Shown here piece after piece: positions 37,876 through 52,900 of a stretch of 64,000 nucleotides of DNA. The position numbers and the translations under genes were made by a program. Under the pieces are notes generated by a model that worked only from the letters and a program-made list of their open reading frames with translations, was not told where the DNA came from and did no database searches. How positions within the stretch are numbered: the stretch's first letter is position 1; each line of letters opens with the position of its first letter. This DNA comes from Saccoglossus kowalevskii (lineage: Eukaryota; Hemichordata; Enteropneusta; Harrimaniidae), in NCBI RefSeq assembly GCF_000003605.2, contig NW_003158725.1, forward strand, positions 85,757-149,756, written 5' to 3'.

Positions 37876-40800
37876 CTTTACAAAAATAACGAACCATTAT
37901 TTAACCACCCGCTTCGTATTAAGTGTATATCATAAATTAATACCGTATGGTGCCCAGTATTGAAACACCACTTTATCATTTGTCGACTGGTACTACGTGC
38001 AGCCCTGTTCTTAGCCGATAATTGGGCAGATCGTAGGGTCAATGCTCGATTGAGTGTGTGGCAGCAATATCCAATGTACAGTTTGTTTAAATAACTAATC
38101 CTACAGTGATATTTTCTCTTTAAGTCTCGGTCATTATCATCTGGTGAATTACCTGTGAGCGTGTTATATTTCTCGTTTGCCCGTGTAAGTTTCTATGCAT
38201 AACGTAGAACAAGCGTCTATGGTGGGCTGAACGAAAATGTCAATTTTTTTCCTACCAAGCAACAACCATGTTTTCCTGGACGTTATAATTATAATTGAAG
38301 TTAACAGCTGCAAGTGACGTCAGCGTCGTCCAAGCGAAAGTGGATTATTGTATGACCTGACAATGTATATGTGGATGGTATGCATTTAAGGTCAAGTGAC
38401 AGGTTGTTATCTATTGTTGCTGTTTCATACATCATCGATCGTCGCATGCAGTTGTGGTGAAATAATTACATTTATGCAAACACTATACAATCGTATCACC
38501 CCACCATGTGTGGTCATGGCTGTCAAGAGGTTCAAAAATATTCACACGTTATGTTTACGTTCTGGTTACCGCTTGACCAAGCACAAAAAAGAACCTCAAT
38601 AAACTTATTGGTGACTCACAATGTACAAACGAGTGTTACGAGAGATGGGAGATGCAAGGGACACGCTCGAATAAATTATATGAGCATTTATCACGTACAA
38701 AATATTAGGCAACGTGCGTATACGTAATATCAATCAAACATTGAATAATCGAAATGATATCTATGCCGGCCGACAACGTAATGTAAATAATTTGTAAGTG
38801 TGACTGTGTATTGTCACGTTAACGGGATTTCTGCAGTATTTTCAATGATTTACTTTCGTGATGCACAGTCTCACACTACTAGACTAGCGGCGATAAATTA
38901 GCATGGCTATGCGTTCGCCGTGAAGATTTCCCCCGAATGATTTGTACGACAAAGTGGCGTCTCAATGATTTGGCACTCGCACACAGACAAAGTGGACAGT
39001 TCATCGAGCTCAGGCATGCACTTTGGGTCAAGCCAATATGAAACACAAATTTCAAATGTAAACTCACCCATGTGTAACATCGTGATACAGAAAGAACAAA
39101 AGAAGAAGAAAAAGTTCTAACAATAAGTATAATATGTCAGGCTAGTGGGTTCGAGCATCTGAAATTGCATTATCTTCGAGAGTATAGAAAGTTCTCGCAT
39201 GTCATTGTGAATTGTAAGTGTATGACTTCTAATACATATGTCATTTTACAAAACATTAGCGTCTACAGATAATTAACAGGGTTTTACTCATTGATTTTTT
39301 TATCACATTAGGTATAGCTTAATTTGCTCAATGAGCATTTGTAATGGTTGTTATGATACAATTGTTGCCACAATTTACACGTACTTCTTATATATTTCAA
39401 GTATGTAAAAGAGTAGGATGTTAGAAAAATAGAAACCACAGCATCTGACCAATGTACTTTGTTGATAATTACTACAAACTGAAAACTTTATTTTACTCAT
39501 TATAATAAGAAAAAAATAATGCTCCACAATTCGGACATTTTGACGGCTAATGTACATCCAATATATGTTATTTTCCCCGGGAGAAGCCTCAGTCATATAT
39601 CCTACTTGCGAAATATCAAGTTGGTCGGATAAAGCACTCTTTAGTAACAAAACAAAAGCTCAAATTGTGGCCACTTAAATACAAAACAAACCAACGATAC
39701 GTTAAGTGACAAACAGGTGAGAACGGCTACACAATGGAACTCAACATGATTGTCCAATGGAATGATATATACATAGTGCATGTTAATGAGCTTCCCGAGG
39801 AGGCATTTTGTTAGTATTAACAAAAAATAGCATCCATACAGTCCTGCAGCTACAGCTGATTTTGAAGCACGCATTGTGAGTTTGAGAGGTGGTACAAATT
39901 GTGAAGAATTTATAAAATTGGATACAGTAGTAATGTTTAATCACTTATTCAATGACATTCAGTTTTTACAGCATTCTTCATTAAGATTAATTTGACATTT
40001 TAAGATTAAAACAGTGCATTTCTGTAGATGAGGTAAACAATTAATGAGGCGTGGGAATCCCTTTCAATTAAAAATACATGTCAAAGTCCTAGAACACCTG
40101 CTCAAAAAGTACTTCGCTATCTCGTCAACTGGATGGAGTCTATATTGACTTAATGAGATGAATTGTACATCATTAACTGGTTCCGTGTTTTATGATTCGA
40201 GGCCGCTAGGTGCTACTGATGTATACGAATATTGTTAAAGCGCGATGTAGGTGTAGAGTTACAGTTATCTGTGAATTTAGCAGATGGTTGTGGGTTATTG
40301 TGACGTCGTTATAGGCGCAATGCTCATGACAATGTATCTAAGCATACGACGCTGTAACAACAAATTTTAAATATATGGTCGATGATTACAGGTTGTGTGA
40401 AAAATGATTTAAACAACTCATTGAGACGCAATTTCTCTGAATACTGCAATACAGCGGAGACCGGACTCAGCTTGGCGGTTCAACATTAGCGGCGTGTAAC
40501 GTTTTGTTTTGTATCTTTTTCTCGAATAATTGAAAGATTATCAGAGGTACAGCTGGTGCAATAATGTATCAATAAGGATAGGGGTGGCGCGTGTTTATCA
40601 ACAGCAGATAACGGCGAGTATGACCTTTTACTTTTAGAGTAATCAGCGTCATCCATGTTTACAATAATAACCGACTACACTGTCTCTTACTATCTTTGAA
40701 TCATTGTGTGTTATGTCTAGACACTATTTGATTTTGTTTCATTCAATTAAAAATACTAACTATGTTGCTATCAAATGTCGAACTGCACTGAACCTCGCTA

Positions 40801-41427
40801 TAAGTTTAGTACCCATATAAGGAGACTCAGAGTGTTCTAAAACGACGGTACATCACAATTTTAAAATGAATAATGTATATATATCCCCGCGGCTATTCGT
40901 TTTAACCGATGTGTATTTATTATGAGAAGACGGTGTTATTTTGATTGACAGTCAAGTCACCATACGCTGCTCAATTCAATTCAATTTTCCAGTAGTCTCA
41001 GAAACCAGACGGAATACACACAAGCAGTTTGTTGTGTCTATTAAAACGAACAATTTTATCGAATTACCGGCAACGTTGGTTAATCAGGCTGTGTGTTTAT
41101 CTGTACAATTTCAATCAAATGAATAAACTTAGTGTAATATCATGTTTTCAACCGCTTAGAAGCAGCACAAGTTATACATTTAAATAAAACACACGAATTC
41201 ATCAGAAACCTGGTATTTTATTAACACTACCTACTTTGCATTTATTGTATATATTAGCGAAACAATATTTCTCACTGTGGTGCCTGTCCAATTATTTCGA
41301 TGTTATATATAATCAGTTTGTATTGGTTTAATTAATTTATAGCTGCACATGATCGTAATAATATTTTACAGAATTTGTTTTTATTAATCTTTGTATTGTC
41401 ATCCCTAAACCAGGTACTAGATACTGC
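37876..41427. other. Intergenic, no gene recognised
   Basis: AT-rich DNA with short frames only. CRE octamer at 38315-38322. Confidence 0.5.
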
Positions 41428-41517
41428 TAAGTATAGACTCAGACAGTACAGCGGAAGTATCGACCTCCGCTGCGCGTCGGTCGGTACTGTCGCTGTACTG
41501 TCTTCGTGCATACTTTG
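41428..41517. repeat. 90-bp foldback with perfect 13-bp arms
   Basis: AGACAGTACAGCG at 41441-41453 is the exact inverse of CGCTGTACTGTCT at 41491-41503. Similarity continues outward imperfectly through AAGTAT (41429-41434 against 41510-41515). The spacer is GC-rich. It may be a small MITE or a structured RNA locus. Confidence 0.6.
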
Positions 41518-41521
41518 AGGC

Positions 41522-41551
41522 ATCCTCGTAATATCCTTATATTATGAGGAT
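41522..41551. repeat. Hairpin, 13-bp stem
   Basis: ATCCTCGTAATAT and ATATTATGAGGAT pair with one G-T position around a CCTT loop. It lies five bases after the previous foldback. Confidence 0.6.
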
Positions 41552-42403
41552 ATCACGTGTTCGTGGAGCCAGTGATATGAGTGACGCCATGGGCAAGTAC
41601 CGAATGATCAACCAGGTCTACGAATAAGAAAAATCTATTGATAACCTTTTTGTTACCCTTCTCGGTGATATCTTTTTATTATTGTTATCTTTTTATTATT
41701 GTTATCCAATTAACTGTTTTATCCGGTCTGTAGATACATTCTCATACGGCAGCGACACAAACAACACTGTCGCACAATTTGGTTTTACTCCGCAAACGTA
41801 CAGACACTGGTGACATGTATCTCGTTGCGTGAAGTGTAAAATATCATTCAGTGAGTGTAGTCCACACCAAACGTAACTAACGTTAATGATATATGCACAT
41901 TGGTCACGTGACAATTTATGCTATTGAATTTTTCGACAAAAAATATGTATTAATGTTTACAGAGCACGTACGTGGTCCCTGGGCACATGCATAAAACATG
42001 TAATTTGTTCGCTTAATTAGTCACGTGGAACCATTTGCTGAATATATCCGAATCGCCCAAGGGGTGTAATAATCTGAGTTAAAATGATTAAGGGTAATTG
42101 TTTGTAATTGAGTACTGACGCTGGCATAGATAAACTACCTACGTAATGTATGTATGTTACAACTAATGACCCTTCCAACTAATCGACGCTAAATTACATT
42201 ATTGTCCACTTCAGATATAGTTATGTCATTAGTTCCCGTTTATGAGATTTGAAATATATAATTAATGTACACGCATCTGCATAAGGGTACTGGCCAATCT
42301 CACCCACAATAGCTCAGATTTGAAGAATGGATGCTGTCTTCGCGTCGTCTCTGTTGGCATTCTTTCACAAATGGACGATCGTCGGCCACTATAATAATTG
42401 TAT

Positions 42404-42405
<2 letters not shown>

Positions 42406-42468
<63 letters not shown>
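42406..42468. repeat. (AT)n microsatellite, about 63 bp
   Basis: Continuous AT dinucleotides. Several Ile-Tyr frames on both strands derive from it. Confidence 0.98.
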
Positions 42469-42469
<1 letters not shown>

Positions 42470-45400
42470 CATTTATACAATATGGACAGACTTCTATTCA
42501 CTTCGTATTGTGACGCATTAATCAAATACGAGAGATTGTATAATAACCTTTTCTGTGGTTCGCCCCCTCAGGCGGGGCTGCAAATGACTGGAGAATTACT
42601 AACGCCGCGCTCTACTCGGCATCTTGTGTGACATTTCCCAACACGACACGTCTCTCACGCGAGACTGTTAAATTTAAATTTGCCTAGTGAACTTTTTTGT
42701 GATTAAGTATAGTACTTTCATTCCGTTTATTACCGACGGTGTTTTAAAACATTGATGTGTTTCACTTCTATAAGTACGATGAACAATGTTTATACAATTC
42801 ACTAGTCTTCATAAATGCGAGTTTAGAAAATTCAAACTGGATGATGCTGGTTGTACGCGTACGTGTATCAGTATAACAGTACTTCGCCAATCTGCGTCAC
42901 AATTGACACTGTAAAATTCAACGACCGCAGCACCAAAACGACGCATGGAACCCGAAAAAAGGTTTAAACACACGCACAATACGCTGAATACGATAGATTT
43001 GTTGTAGGTATGTATGCATACTAACAGTAACATGCGTCAACGTGTTTATGACTTAACAACAAGGAACTATTTTATTTACGTGACTCGTTTACGCACTGAC
43101 GTTTGTATAACACTGCGCAAAACGAAAGTTAGCTTTTTGACCCATTATTTTATTTCTACTGCAACAAAATAAACATGGCGCAGCGACAATTTACAAGCCA
43201 TGACATGTGGATGCGCGTTTGTTCTCCAGTAATCTAAACTTACTTGCGACCTTAATGGTTAACATTACAAAAGGTTGTTTACGTTGTTTAAGAACCTCGT
43301 TTCAATTCATTAGCTCAAAACCAACAGGGACACTCGACAGCGGTGTGTGCTTTGATATGACGTCTATTTTGAAATTCGAACGTGCTTGGTCACACTGATT
43401 ATTTTAAATTCAGTCATTTGTGTACCCTTGAATATTGAACAATTGATATTTCACAATTTGGATTCATAAAAGTACAAATAAGCCAAAAAATAATATATGA
43501 TTATGTATGCTTAGGAACGGCTGATATGGTAGCTGTGTATTCACAAACATTCAGATAATTTTTACAACCACCATGTATTATTTTATTTATCGTCGGCAAC
43601 ATATATGGGCCTCCTCTCCATACACGAAATTACAGCATATAAACTGACAAATCAACATAGCCTATCTTATTTATGTGTTTGATATTTACATAAATCTGAA
43701 TGGGTAATGACATGATGATCCAGACGTCGTAGCTAGGCGTTGTTAGAATGGAATATATTGAGTAGGTCGGCACATAGTATCTAGCTTACGGAGTAATGGT
43801 GCATGGATTCATGGGCTTGCGTCATTAATATATGACTCGTAATGGCATACGCTAAAATGGCTTCATTCCAGTGACGATTTCACCAGTTGCTCATTCCTCC
43901 ACGTCCACTGACTATTATATGGTTTGGTATGTAATTAACAAAAATTAACTAACTTACGTATTATCAAAGAGACTTTGTCGTACAAATTTCAATCGTTCTT
44001 GCGATGCTCAACGCGAATCTTTCTTTGTTTTAACATCCGATGGGTGGATTTAACATCAACACGTTTGCAACCTGGGACCATTTTTTTTAAATCAGCTGTT
44101 ACTATGGAAATATGTTTCCCCTTATAAAATAGAAACCACGTCTCCTTAAGTCAGTGAATCTGATTTCGCCATACGCATCCTTATGTTGAAGAAAATCAAC
44201 TCTTCTTGGTATGCATAAGTATTCGCCAAATACGATATTTTCAAACTATATTGAATTATATGAACTTGAATAATGTCGATGAACTTGAATAATATCGAAC
44301 ACACTTCTAGTATACCAACATTCACTCATATAAATTATAAACCGCAATTCCATCAAAAAACAATATATCATGCTGGTGACCCTTAATATTTCAATGTACG
44401 CCTTCCATCGACCCGACATCTCTCGAAAATTCGACTCGTGCGCATTTTCTTGGTTTCAAGTTCATTTTGATTGGCCCTATTTTTGAATCTGTGAATCCTT
44501 TGACGTCGTTAGTTACACTGCATAGTATATATTCCCATTCATAATATTATAGTTTGAACTTTACATTGTACTTATTCTGAACTCTATTAAAGTAATCACG
44601 ATTAGAAAGGAACAGCTGGAGTGGCACGTTTAATCGTCTGTTTTTTGTCCTAGCCTAAAGATGTGAATACAAGGTCAGCTAAACATGACACCACTGTAAG
44701 CAGAAAAACATTATGGTATGATAAAAATGAGAAACACAGCAATGTGTCGAAACTGATATCATGATCTCTCTTTTAGAGTTCGTTTAGTCTCAGAGGTCTC
44801 AGCAAATGGAAGTAAAATGAACCAGGATCCTAATTGCTAGAGTGCTGGGAAATGGATTACGAATTGGATACTCTGCAATCACTCTGTGGTGTACCCTACA
44901 TGAGTGTAATTTAGTAAGATTGGAAATAATAGTAGTAGGCAAACTGAATTTATATTTTCGTGTTCGCGCGACGGTGAATTCTGAAAGCACCACTCATTTG
45001 CATATGAAGATGTTATTATGAACTGCGAGGCAAGTACAGAAGGTATTTAGCGCGAAAGGCACATTTTGATTTTGGAAATATTTTATTTTAAATTTGCCAA
45101 TGTAATTTGAGCATGAGATTCAGGGTTTTCATTGAATACGAATACAAACATCTTTGAACATAAGAAGAATAAGTTACATCGCGAAAAGAATATGGTGATA
45201 TAAAAATATCACATAGAATTGAAATGTCACGACACATAAAAGATGGAAGTCGAGTTTCATCATTCAAAATAGAGCCTGAGTATATCGTATGAATTGTGAC
45301 AATATTGTGCCGGTATCAGAGAACGCACTGTAAGCAATGTGATTGATATTATTGAAATTCTGCTCTCACATTAATCGTTCTCCAGTAATCGCAAATACAC

Positions 45401-47524
45401 GCAGCATATATGCCGCGAAAGGATAGACAGTTTGCGGTGATAAAACCATGTGATTGTTGCCGCAGGCATTGGAAATAACACGTACATAAAATCTAATTCC
45501 AGAATCGTTCAATTTGATGAGTATGATTTATAATTCAAAACGCACAAAGCAATGCATATTATATTAGATTATTTGTTGTTTTCCTTATAACCATTCATGT
45601 CCCAAGGTGCTCGTAAACTGTAATGCCTTCTGTAATCATTGGGATAATACACTCATCAAATATACACGCACTCCCACACATCGTGATCAATGTATGAACG
45701 TGCGTATTCGCCGCGAATTCACACTATGCATAGGTTAATCATACGTTGCCATGGAAAATCGGATCAAACTAAATCAGCGAAGACCCGGGTATTGTGAATA
45801 AACATAAATTGATTTATGCATCAGTATTTGGACATTCCGTAGCGTGGCCTACATATCGGTGAGTTCACGTAATGGGCACTTCCTACTCCAAACTACTTTG
45901 TTTACAGCCAAGATAAATGCGTTCCAATTTGATGAATAATCTAGAAAATACTGCATTATTATTATTATTAACAAACTAGATTCAAATCCGATTAGTGTAT
46001 TGATTTCCACCAGAGGATATAATATGCAAAGCAATCAGAAACAAGGAAATTATAATATTGCAATCTTCTTAAGTCATCTTGTGAGTACCATGGTCATAGC
46101 AAGCAAGATTCCAAATTATTTAGCCCCAAGTACAACAAAACAACTCGAAGACAACGCATACAGTGTACATTATACAGTTCACGCTGTCCGTGGTCAATTC
46201 ATCAATATTATGTTAGTGCAAATACGCATTAATAAACGTAAATATTATATTAGAAGCAAACGTAATTGAAAAAAGTCGGTATTAGAGTAATCAGTTACTG
46301 CATCTAATTATTATGATGTAAATGAATAAATTATAGAACCCGTATAATCGGATATAAAAGTATCGATGATTTTCCAACTACTGGTTGATATACTTGCCGG
46401 TGGAAAGCATTCATCATTCCAGAATCAGATTATGCAATAAAACATACAGATTGCATGCAGAGGCTAAAGCCCGTGTACGCAGACAGAAACATTTATGTGG
46501 AGAAGACTTCCTGCAGAAATCGTATACGAGGGTTTTATCTTACTTTTAATCCACACAGTACCATCTATTGATATATTATATATTTCGGGAAATTGTTCAA
46601 TTGTTCGAATATATTTGGTGAGTACGGACAACAATTATGCATGGAATTTGTAGTGGTAAAGGGGTAGCATGCCCCTAATTTTAAATAGAATACACCATAT
46701 GTCGTGAAACATTTAATACGTAATACGTGTGCAAGAGTACACGTGTGCGTGAGATTTGACCTTTCTTGCAGTAATTTTTCTCATATAATTTGCATAATAA
46801 ATTGGGTTCAAACCCATCATTTTATTGGTATAAACAACAATGGGTGTATGTTGTTTTTCTCCCAGTAAACAATATTGAATAAATTGAATAAACGATTGAA
46901 TAAATTTGCCTTCGATTACAATCGAACCACATTATCGACCTCTTGTCGACTGATAGGTGTGTCAAATTTAAACCCAATTCATATAATCAATTGAAAATAT
47001 TCGAGTTTCATATTCGAGTTTCCCTACAACTATAATGTCAACGAGAATGTGACGTCACTTTCGAGCAACGGATTAAGGAGCCTAATATATTTCTACGCAT
47101 CATTGTTAATGGGCTGATTCGTTGCTGTTGATGAAAACGTGTTCTTTTCGTTTTTTTCACAAAAGGATATGATATTCCACTGTGGATACTTAGTTGATGA
47201 AATGTCATATCCATGGAAATCGGGGCTTAGAAGTAGAGAAAATTGATCATCTTTGTTAGTGCGCGAGTTTTACTATAATATGGTTAACTGGCAATATAGT
47301 CCTAGAAATGTGTTAGTGTACATTAAAAGAAACGTACGACGCTACAGTAATATAAATTATGACTCTAAAGTAACATCTAATCGTTACATCCACATGATCC
47401 AAGTAATGCATTATGTATGCCCATATCAAATATACTACTGTCGATTTATTATTACTTTGTTAGGAAACAAAATGATAAATGCCTTACGCTGCAAACGATA
47501 CTGCAAAAGACTTCCTCAAGGCCC
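42469..47524. other. Intergenic, no gene recognised
   Basis: About 5 kb of AT-rich DNA. A 19-bp tandem pair (TGAACTTGAATAATGTCGA) lies at 44261-44298, and a CRE octamer at 47050-47057. Confidence 0.5.
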
Positions 47525-47650
47525 GTCCCTAACCTAAACCCTAATCTAACACTCCAACCTCCAATGTAATTATATGTGCCCCTCCAGAAGTGGGGCATAC
47601 ACAATTAAAATAGTGGAGGGGCAGGGTTAGGGTTATGGATGAGGGGGCTC
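47525..47650. repeat. Telomere-motif-bearing foldback
   Basis: The left arm (about 47527-47580) carries CCCTAACCTAAACCCTAATC and the right arm (about 47590-47640) GGGTTAGGGTTATGG, in inverted orientation. Inner arms pair as TGTGCCCC / TGGGGCATAC around a TCCAGAAG loop, with TAATT/AATTA and CTCCA/TGGAG blocks between. The arms are imperfect. The TTAGGG-like words fit animal telomere repeats, but the hairpin layout suggests a small MITE rather than a chromosome-fusion scar. Confidence 0.6.
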
Positions 47651-49774
47651 GAAGCAACTCTTACTGATAGTGATTAATTATGTGCACAACACGGGATAGC
47701 GGGAGAATTTAACTACTATTTATCATTCGTAAGCACATAACACTGTTTAATCTGCACTTATCATTGCATTTATGAGTGCAACATTTTATTTAGCGTACGC
47801 GTACTGATTGATCGTCCTTAATAAAATTCAATTTATACCGCATATACTGGCCAGTTAGTTTTTGTTATTGATGTTTGATATTGACAACAGAGGAGTGAAA
47901 ACAACAATTTATCGCCGACGAGCATGTCGATAGTACTTGATAGACAGCATTTTATATCCAAGATATGTACTGCATAGAATTACCATCATTTGTAGATAGA
48001 ATCATAAATAAATTAGGCAAAGAATACAAGATTTGATTTCCTTTCATAATCCGCAAAGAAGTAGTAAATATAAATGGTACTTTGCATGTAGGTACACAAT
48101 TTTGGCAGATAGATGATTTGTAAAAGTTTGAATAAAATGAATTAGGAAAATCGATAGTATTCAGGAATATTAAAACGTGTAGTGCTTGTATTTCCATGGG
48201 ACACACTACGTGTTATTAACTTTGGACGATTGTGTTACAATGTTTACTTTACGTGCATGAATGGCGATATCAGGATTAAAAAAATCGTTTGTATTGATAA
48301 TAAGCTTATTATGTGACATATACACGACATTACGTATTTTTGCTTGTATTCATCCTAATAATATCAGTCGTCATTTGAAACCAATCGACTTATCTGTAAA
48401 CAATATCCACGCCACTGTTTGAGAAAAAAAAGTTTCACCGAAAAGGCACTACAAAAATGCAAACCTCCGCCACAGTTGAAAAGTACTTCTCCTTACAATT
48501 TCCCCCTATCTTAAAATGGCGTATCCTTCAAAACATTCTGTATCCATGGCAACATGATCCGGATCTCCACGAAAATATATACGATTAGTCGATGTCTCAA
48601 GGACAAACCTTACTAAACATTATATACATATTCGTCAACAGCTCATCATGCTGACAGGCGAACACTCAAACAACTAAAACATATTATATTAGCTCCCTGG
48701 CTAAACATGACCAGAATAGTAGCGCGCTCTTACCGAAGTATACACGCTGTGGTTTAAAGAACTTAACATTGTAAAATATATAATGACGTGTCCATACTAC
48801 AGTTTTTTAACATTCTGTACAAGGATTCCTTATGCCATAAGGTTACAAAACACGCTGATTTTGCGTTGAGATCATCAACTCAACTGAGCGAGAATCATTG
48901 AAATGGATGAGAGCATTATGGCACCATAATCACATGTGTACGTGTGTAACATGAATGCTACAATGGGTCAGTTGAGCCGAAGCATGTATATACAATGCAG
49001 CATACTATACGTAAAAAGCTGATCGCTGATTAGTTGGGTAGCCAATCAGGCTGATGATGCTGAAAATGAGGATGATGTTGACATCATATCTAATAGAGGT
49101 TTAAGTTTCTTTTCGCCTGTCTCAAAGTTCACCAATGGAGACACGAAAAATGATTGCCAAATATATTTTTTCGATTTATCGTTGGTTAAAAAAGGGTCTA
49201 TGGTTTGTATTGTCACTATTTTAATACATACGACAAACTGTGTAATATGATCGATGAAAACACATTAACAGCCTGTGCACACATTGAAAATGTGTTGTTA
49301 ATGTTTATTTTCTACAACTACAATTGGTAATTCAATAAACAAAATCGTATTTGCATATATTCGATTCATTACATCACTATTCACAATAATTCTCTTAATA
49401 TGAAGTTAACGATAATAGATATATCGTCAACAGCAACATTGGTGCACTCACGACATGGATACATTGAAAAAGGTCAAATGCGGGTAAATTGAGAATAGTA
49501 GTAGTAGTATAATAACCATTTGAACACTAGCTTGGGGCAGCCGTCACTGATGAATAAGGAGTGTATATTACCAGACAATGAATTCATATGCATTAGCAAG
49601 ATGAAAGAGCCACACTAATTGAAACATGTGATTTCCGTAACATGTGCCAACATGTGCGATTTTACAACAACGTTGTATTTAGTCATGTTAGGAGGAATTC
49701 ATTGTATTCTTCGTGAATATTTCCGCCGCAATACCTGATGAATTTGAATATTGTAAATGACTTTATTTTCACTT
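47651..49774. other. Intergenic, nothing recognised
   Basis: AT-rich DNA with short frames only. Confidence 0.5.
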
Positions 49775-49936
49775 GGAATTAATTTTCGCTATTTTCGCAG
49801 AAGGAGTGATTCAGTGAAAATAAAATTCAGCGAATATACCTTTTTTCCTATATTTTACATTCAACTTACCAATAATCAGTGAAAATAAATACCATACAAA
49901 ATACCTAAAACGTTTTTTTCAGCGAAAATTAATTCC
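49775..49936. mobile_element. Small foldback/MITE with perfect 16-bp arms
   Basis: GGAATTAATTTTCGCT at 49775-49790 is the exact inverse of AGCGAAAATTAATTCC at 49921-49936. TTCACT/AGTGAA extends the match just outside with one base offset. Inside are further copies of CAGTGAAAATAAA and CAGCGAA, so the element is built of related short words. No coding capacity and no clear target duplication. Confidence 0.65.
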
Positions 49937-52900
49937 AGTGAATTATTTCACAGTATACTGTATTATTTAATACCTGCCCAATTCTACTCATCGACTTTTA
50001 TTCGAAGAATGAATATGTCATGCAATTTTATAATTGTTTGTTTGTTTGTTCTTTTGTTTGTTTGTTTTTCGTGGTCTATGCCATGGCTTACAACTAGTAG
50101 TGAATCACTCATTTTTAATTTACTGATTAGACAAGACGATTTGTTCTCAATTCACCAAGGTCAAGTGCAGTGTTATGCTATTGCAATTGCATGATGGAAA
50201 AAACTCAATTATTGCTCATTCATCATTCAATATGAGAATTGTACTGATACATTATTTGACCTTCATCATTAAATATTAATGTTACAATGCAAATCTCATT
50301 ACATCAAATAATGCACATACATTTAACCGAATAACCAACTTTCCCTGGAACAGTCCATTGTTCCCTCAACTACATGATAGTCGTATATTTCATACAATAC
50401 ACCAACAACTCATTTGTTAGTTAGAAATCGTCATCTAAAATCCAAATCATATAGGCCGATAATGATAATGACTACAATACGTTCCGTCTAAGCATAATCC
50501 AATCGCATTTCGAATGTTGGGTTGAAAAACATTTATGCTGGACCGACCAGGATGATGGATGGTACACAAGGTGCTCGCTTAGAAAACGCTGGATTTGCAG
50601 TCAGTCATTCGGAAACGTGAAAATAATCTAGACAAGAAGACAAATAACTAGGCAAATGTCGTAAATAAAAGAGTAATACAAAATCGCAATTACTCGAAAC
50701 TGACATTATCAATCCAGTCAATTTATCGTGATTTGATTCGGGATTTAAACACTCGTTAGAGGCAGTGGTTACTTGAATGTCAACTAAAATACAAATCCTA
50801 ATTATTATAATGAGCAACGACGTAATTTAGTCATTTAATCTCAATTTGAGATTGACTGGATGAAAAACCACCTTTCATATTATCATTATTGTTAGTTACT
50901 GTCACTGTCAAATAGTATAACACCAGTAGCTATCTGTGACAATCTGACATATATTCGTAGGTGATAAAAGTGATATTCTTCTTATATTTTTATACAAAAG
51001 TGAAACATTAAAATTTCCGGCATATTATAAACACGTAATTTGAACTACAACGTTGAAACGCCTAGCCACTGTATGCAGACGTGCGCTTCACTACGCAATA
51101 CTAGCCACCCTAAATATCTTGCTAGAAATAGCATGTGCCTAGTGAAGAGCCCAGATTAATTTTATTTAAATAAGTAATACTCGTCGCAGTTTCTATATAT
51201 ACGTAACTATTGAAAACTTCAGACGCGCAGCAATTTTTCATTATAATTTGTGAAGGCCATATGCTTGGTGGTAACTTGGTGTCATTAAGGTGAATTTAGA
51301 CAACACTTCTGTGTGATTACACATAAAATATAGAAGATAAATACGAGGTAATACCTGGAGTACAGGTCACCAAAAACTATACGTGAAGACTTTTCGGAAC
51401 TCGAAATACTATGCCTCAGAATTACACCACAATGCAATTTAGCTCATTCTTGTTCTAAGTAGAGATATATGTCTGGAAGTAAGTTGTTTTAGATGTTTTG
51501 AATGCAGCGTGATTTCCCCCATGACCAGTACTTAGCATCTATACACGCAGTGTTAGTTGTCAGCCTGGGATACTATGCATATACAATGTAAACAGATATG
51601 CCCATGGGCATGTTCATTCAACTGCAATCAACGCTTTTTTTAGGGTTATTTATATTTAACAAAAAAACATACAAGGAGGTTGAAATGATGATTAGAAAAT
51701 CTGAAAATAAAAATATTACCAAACATTAACCGGCGTGTTGAAATATTACTTATGTAGTTTACGTAGTTTTCAGATAATTCAAATGCACATATGCCTGGCA
51801 TATGACGGTACACCATCACACTATAATATTGGGCGATTACTTGTCTCTAACAAACACGAATTATAAAACAGCAAGTACTAACACAACGGTTTATATTAAG
51901 TATCTTGCAATGAACGGCACACATTGTTATACCCACACATGTAGTAACACATTTCAAACAAGCGTCTTTAAGAAAAGTCTCAAAAATGAAGCAAATTCAC
52001 TTGGTCGCCTTCGTTAGATGACAGACCACAGGAAAGTTGTAGTAGGCTTGAAATGATTTCTCTTTTCCGTCCCCAGTTCGCTAGTACGGTACTGTACATT
52101 TCAGTAACGTACATTTTTGTAATCTATGTGTATTTCGTTTAATAGTCACCAAATATGTGGCGACATTGTCTTTTGCAGATTTGTAATCGTGTTGTCTTTT
52201 CATCAAACTAAATATATGCGGTACTCATTTTCTATGTGCATACATTATATTTATAGGGTAAAGTACATTTCACCACAAAACATCACACACCCAATCGGGT
52301 CACTTTAAATAACTTTAGTTCCTGAAGAATAATTTCTAACACGCATTTAACATATTCGATACAATGTTGGATGACCAAAATATGACTATATGGTTATATT
52401 TTCGGAGCTTAACTTATTTCATCAGCAGACCGTTTAAATGATTGGTAACGTACATTTCATTTAATCTTGGAGCAGCGACATTTCTATTAATAAAAACATT
52501 ATTTTTGCAAGATCATAGTAAATTAGAAGTTAATGTATTCGTTGATTATATCAAAATGACTGATTTAGTTTTCCCTTGTATTTAAAATGGGTTTTTAGAA
52601 GAAAATTAAATTGTTCGAGCACTGGGACAGTAACGTACCTGCCATTTTTATGGGCATTACGTAACATATGCCTAATCTTGGAGTACGAGATTGATTTGAG
52701 TTTTTTATATCCCAGTTTGTTTGTTAATATCCAATATATATATATAGGAAATCCTTTTTCTAATTAGAGAGAACTGCCTGGGACACCATTTTACCTCATT
52801 ATTGTGTTTAGGCGATAACTATATTCCTGGTTTTAAACAACAATGTGTTGTATTCCATTTTGAAGATGAATGTAAGATTTTATAGGGTTGTCGAAGTGAC

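Noticed and set aside
39140-39160. tRNA B-box-like GGGTTCGAGCATC
   Set aside because: No A box or cloverleaf arms upstream.
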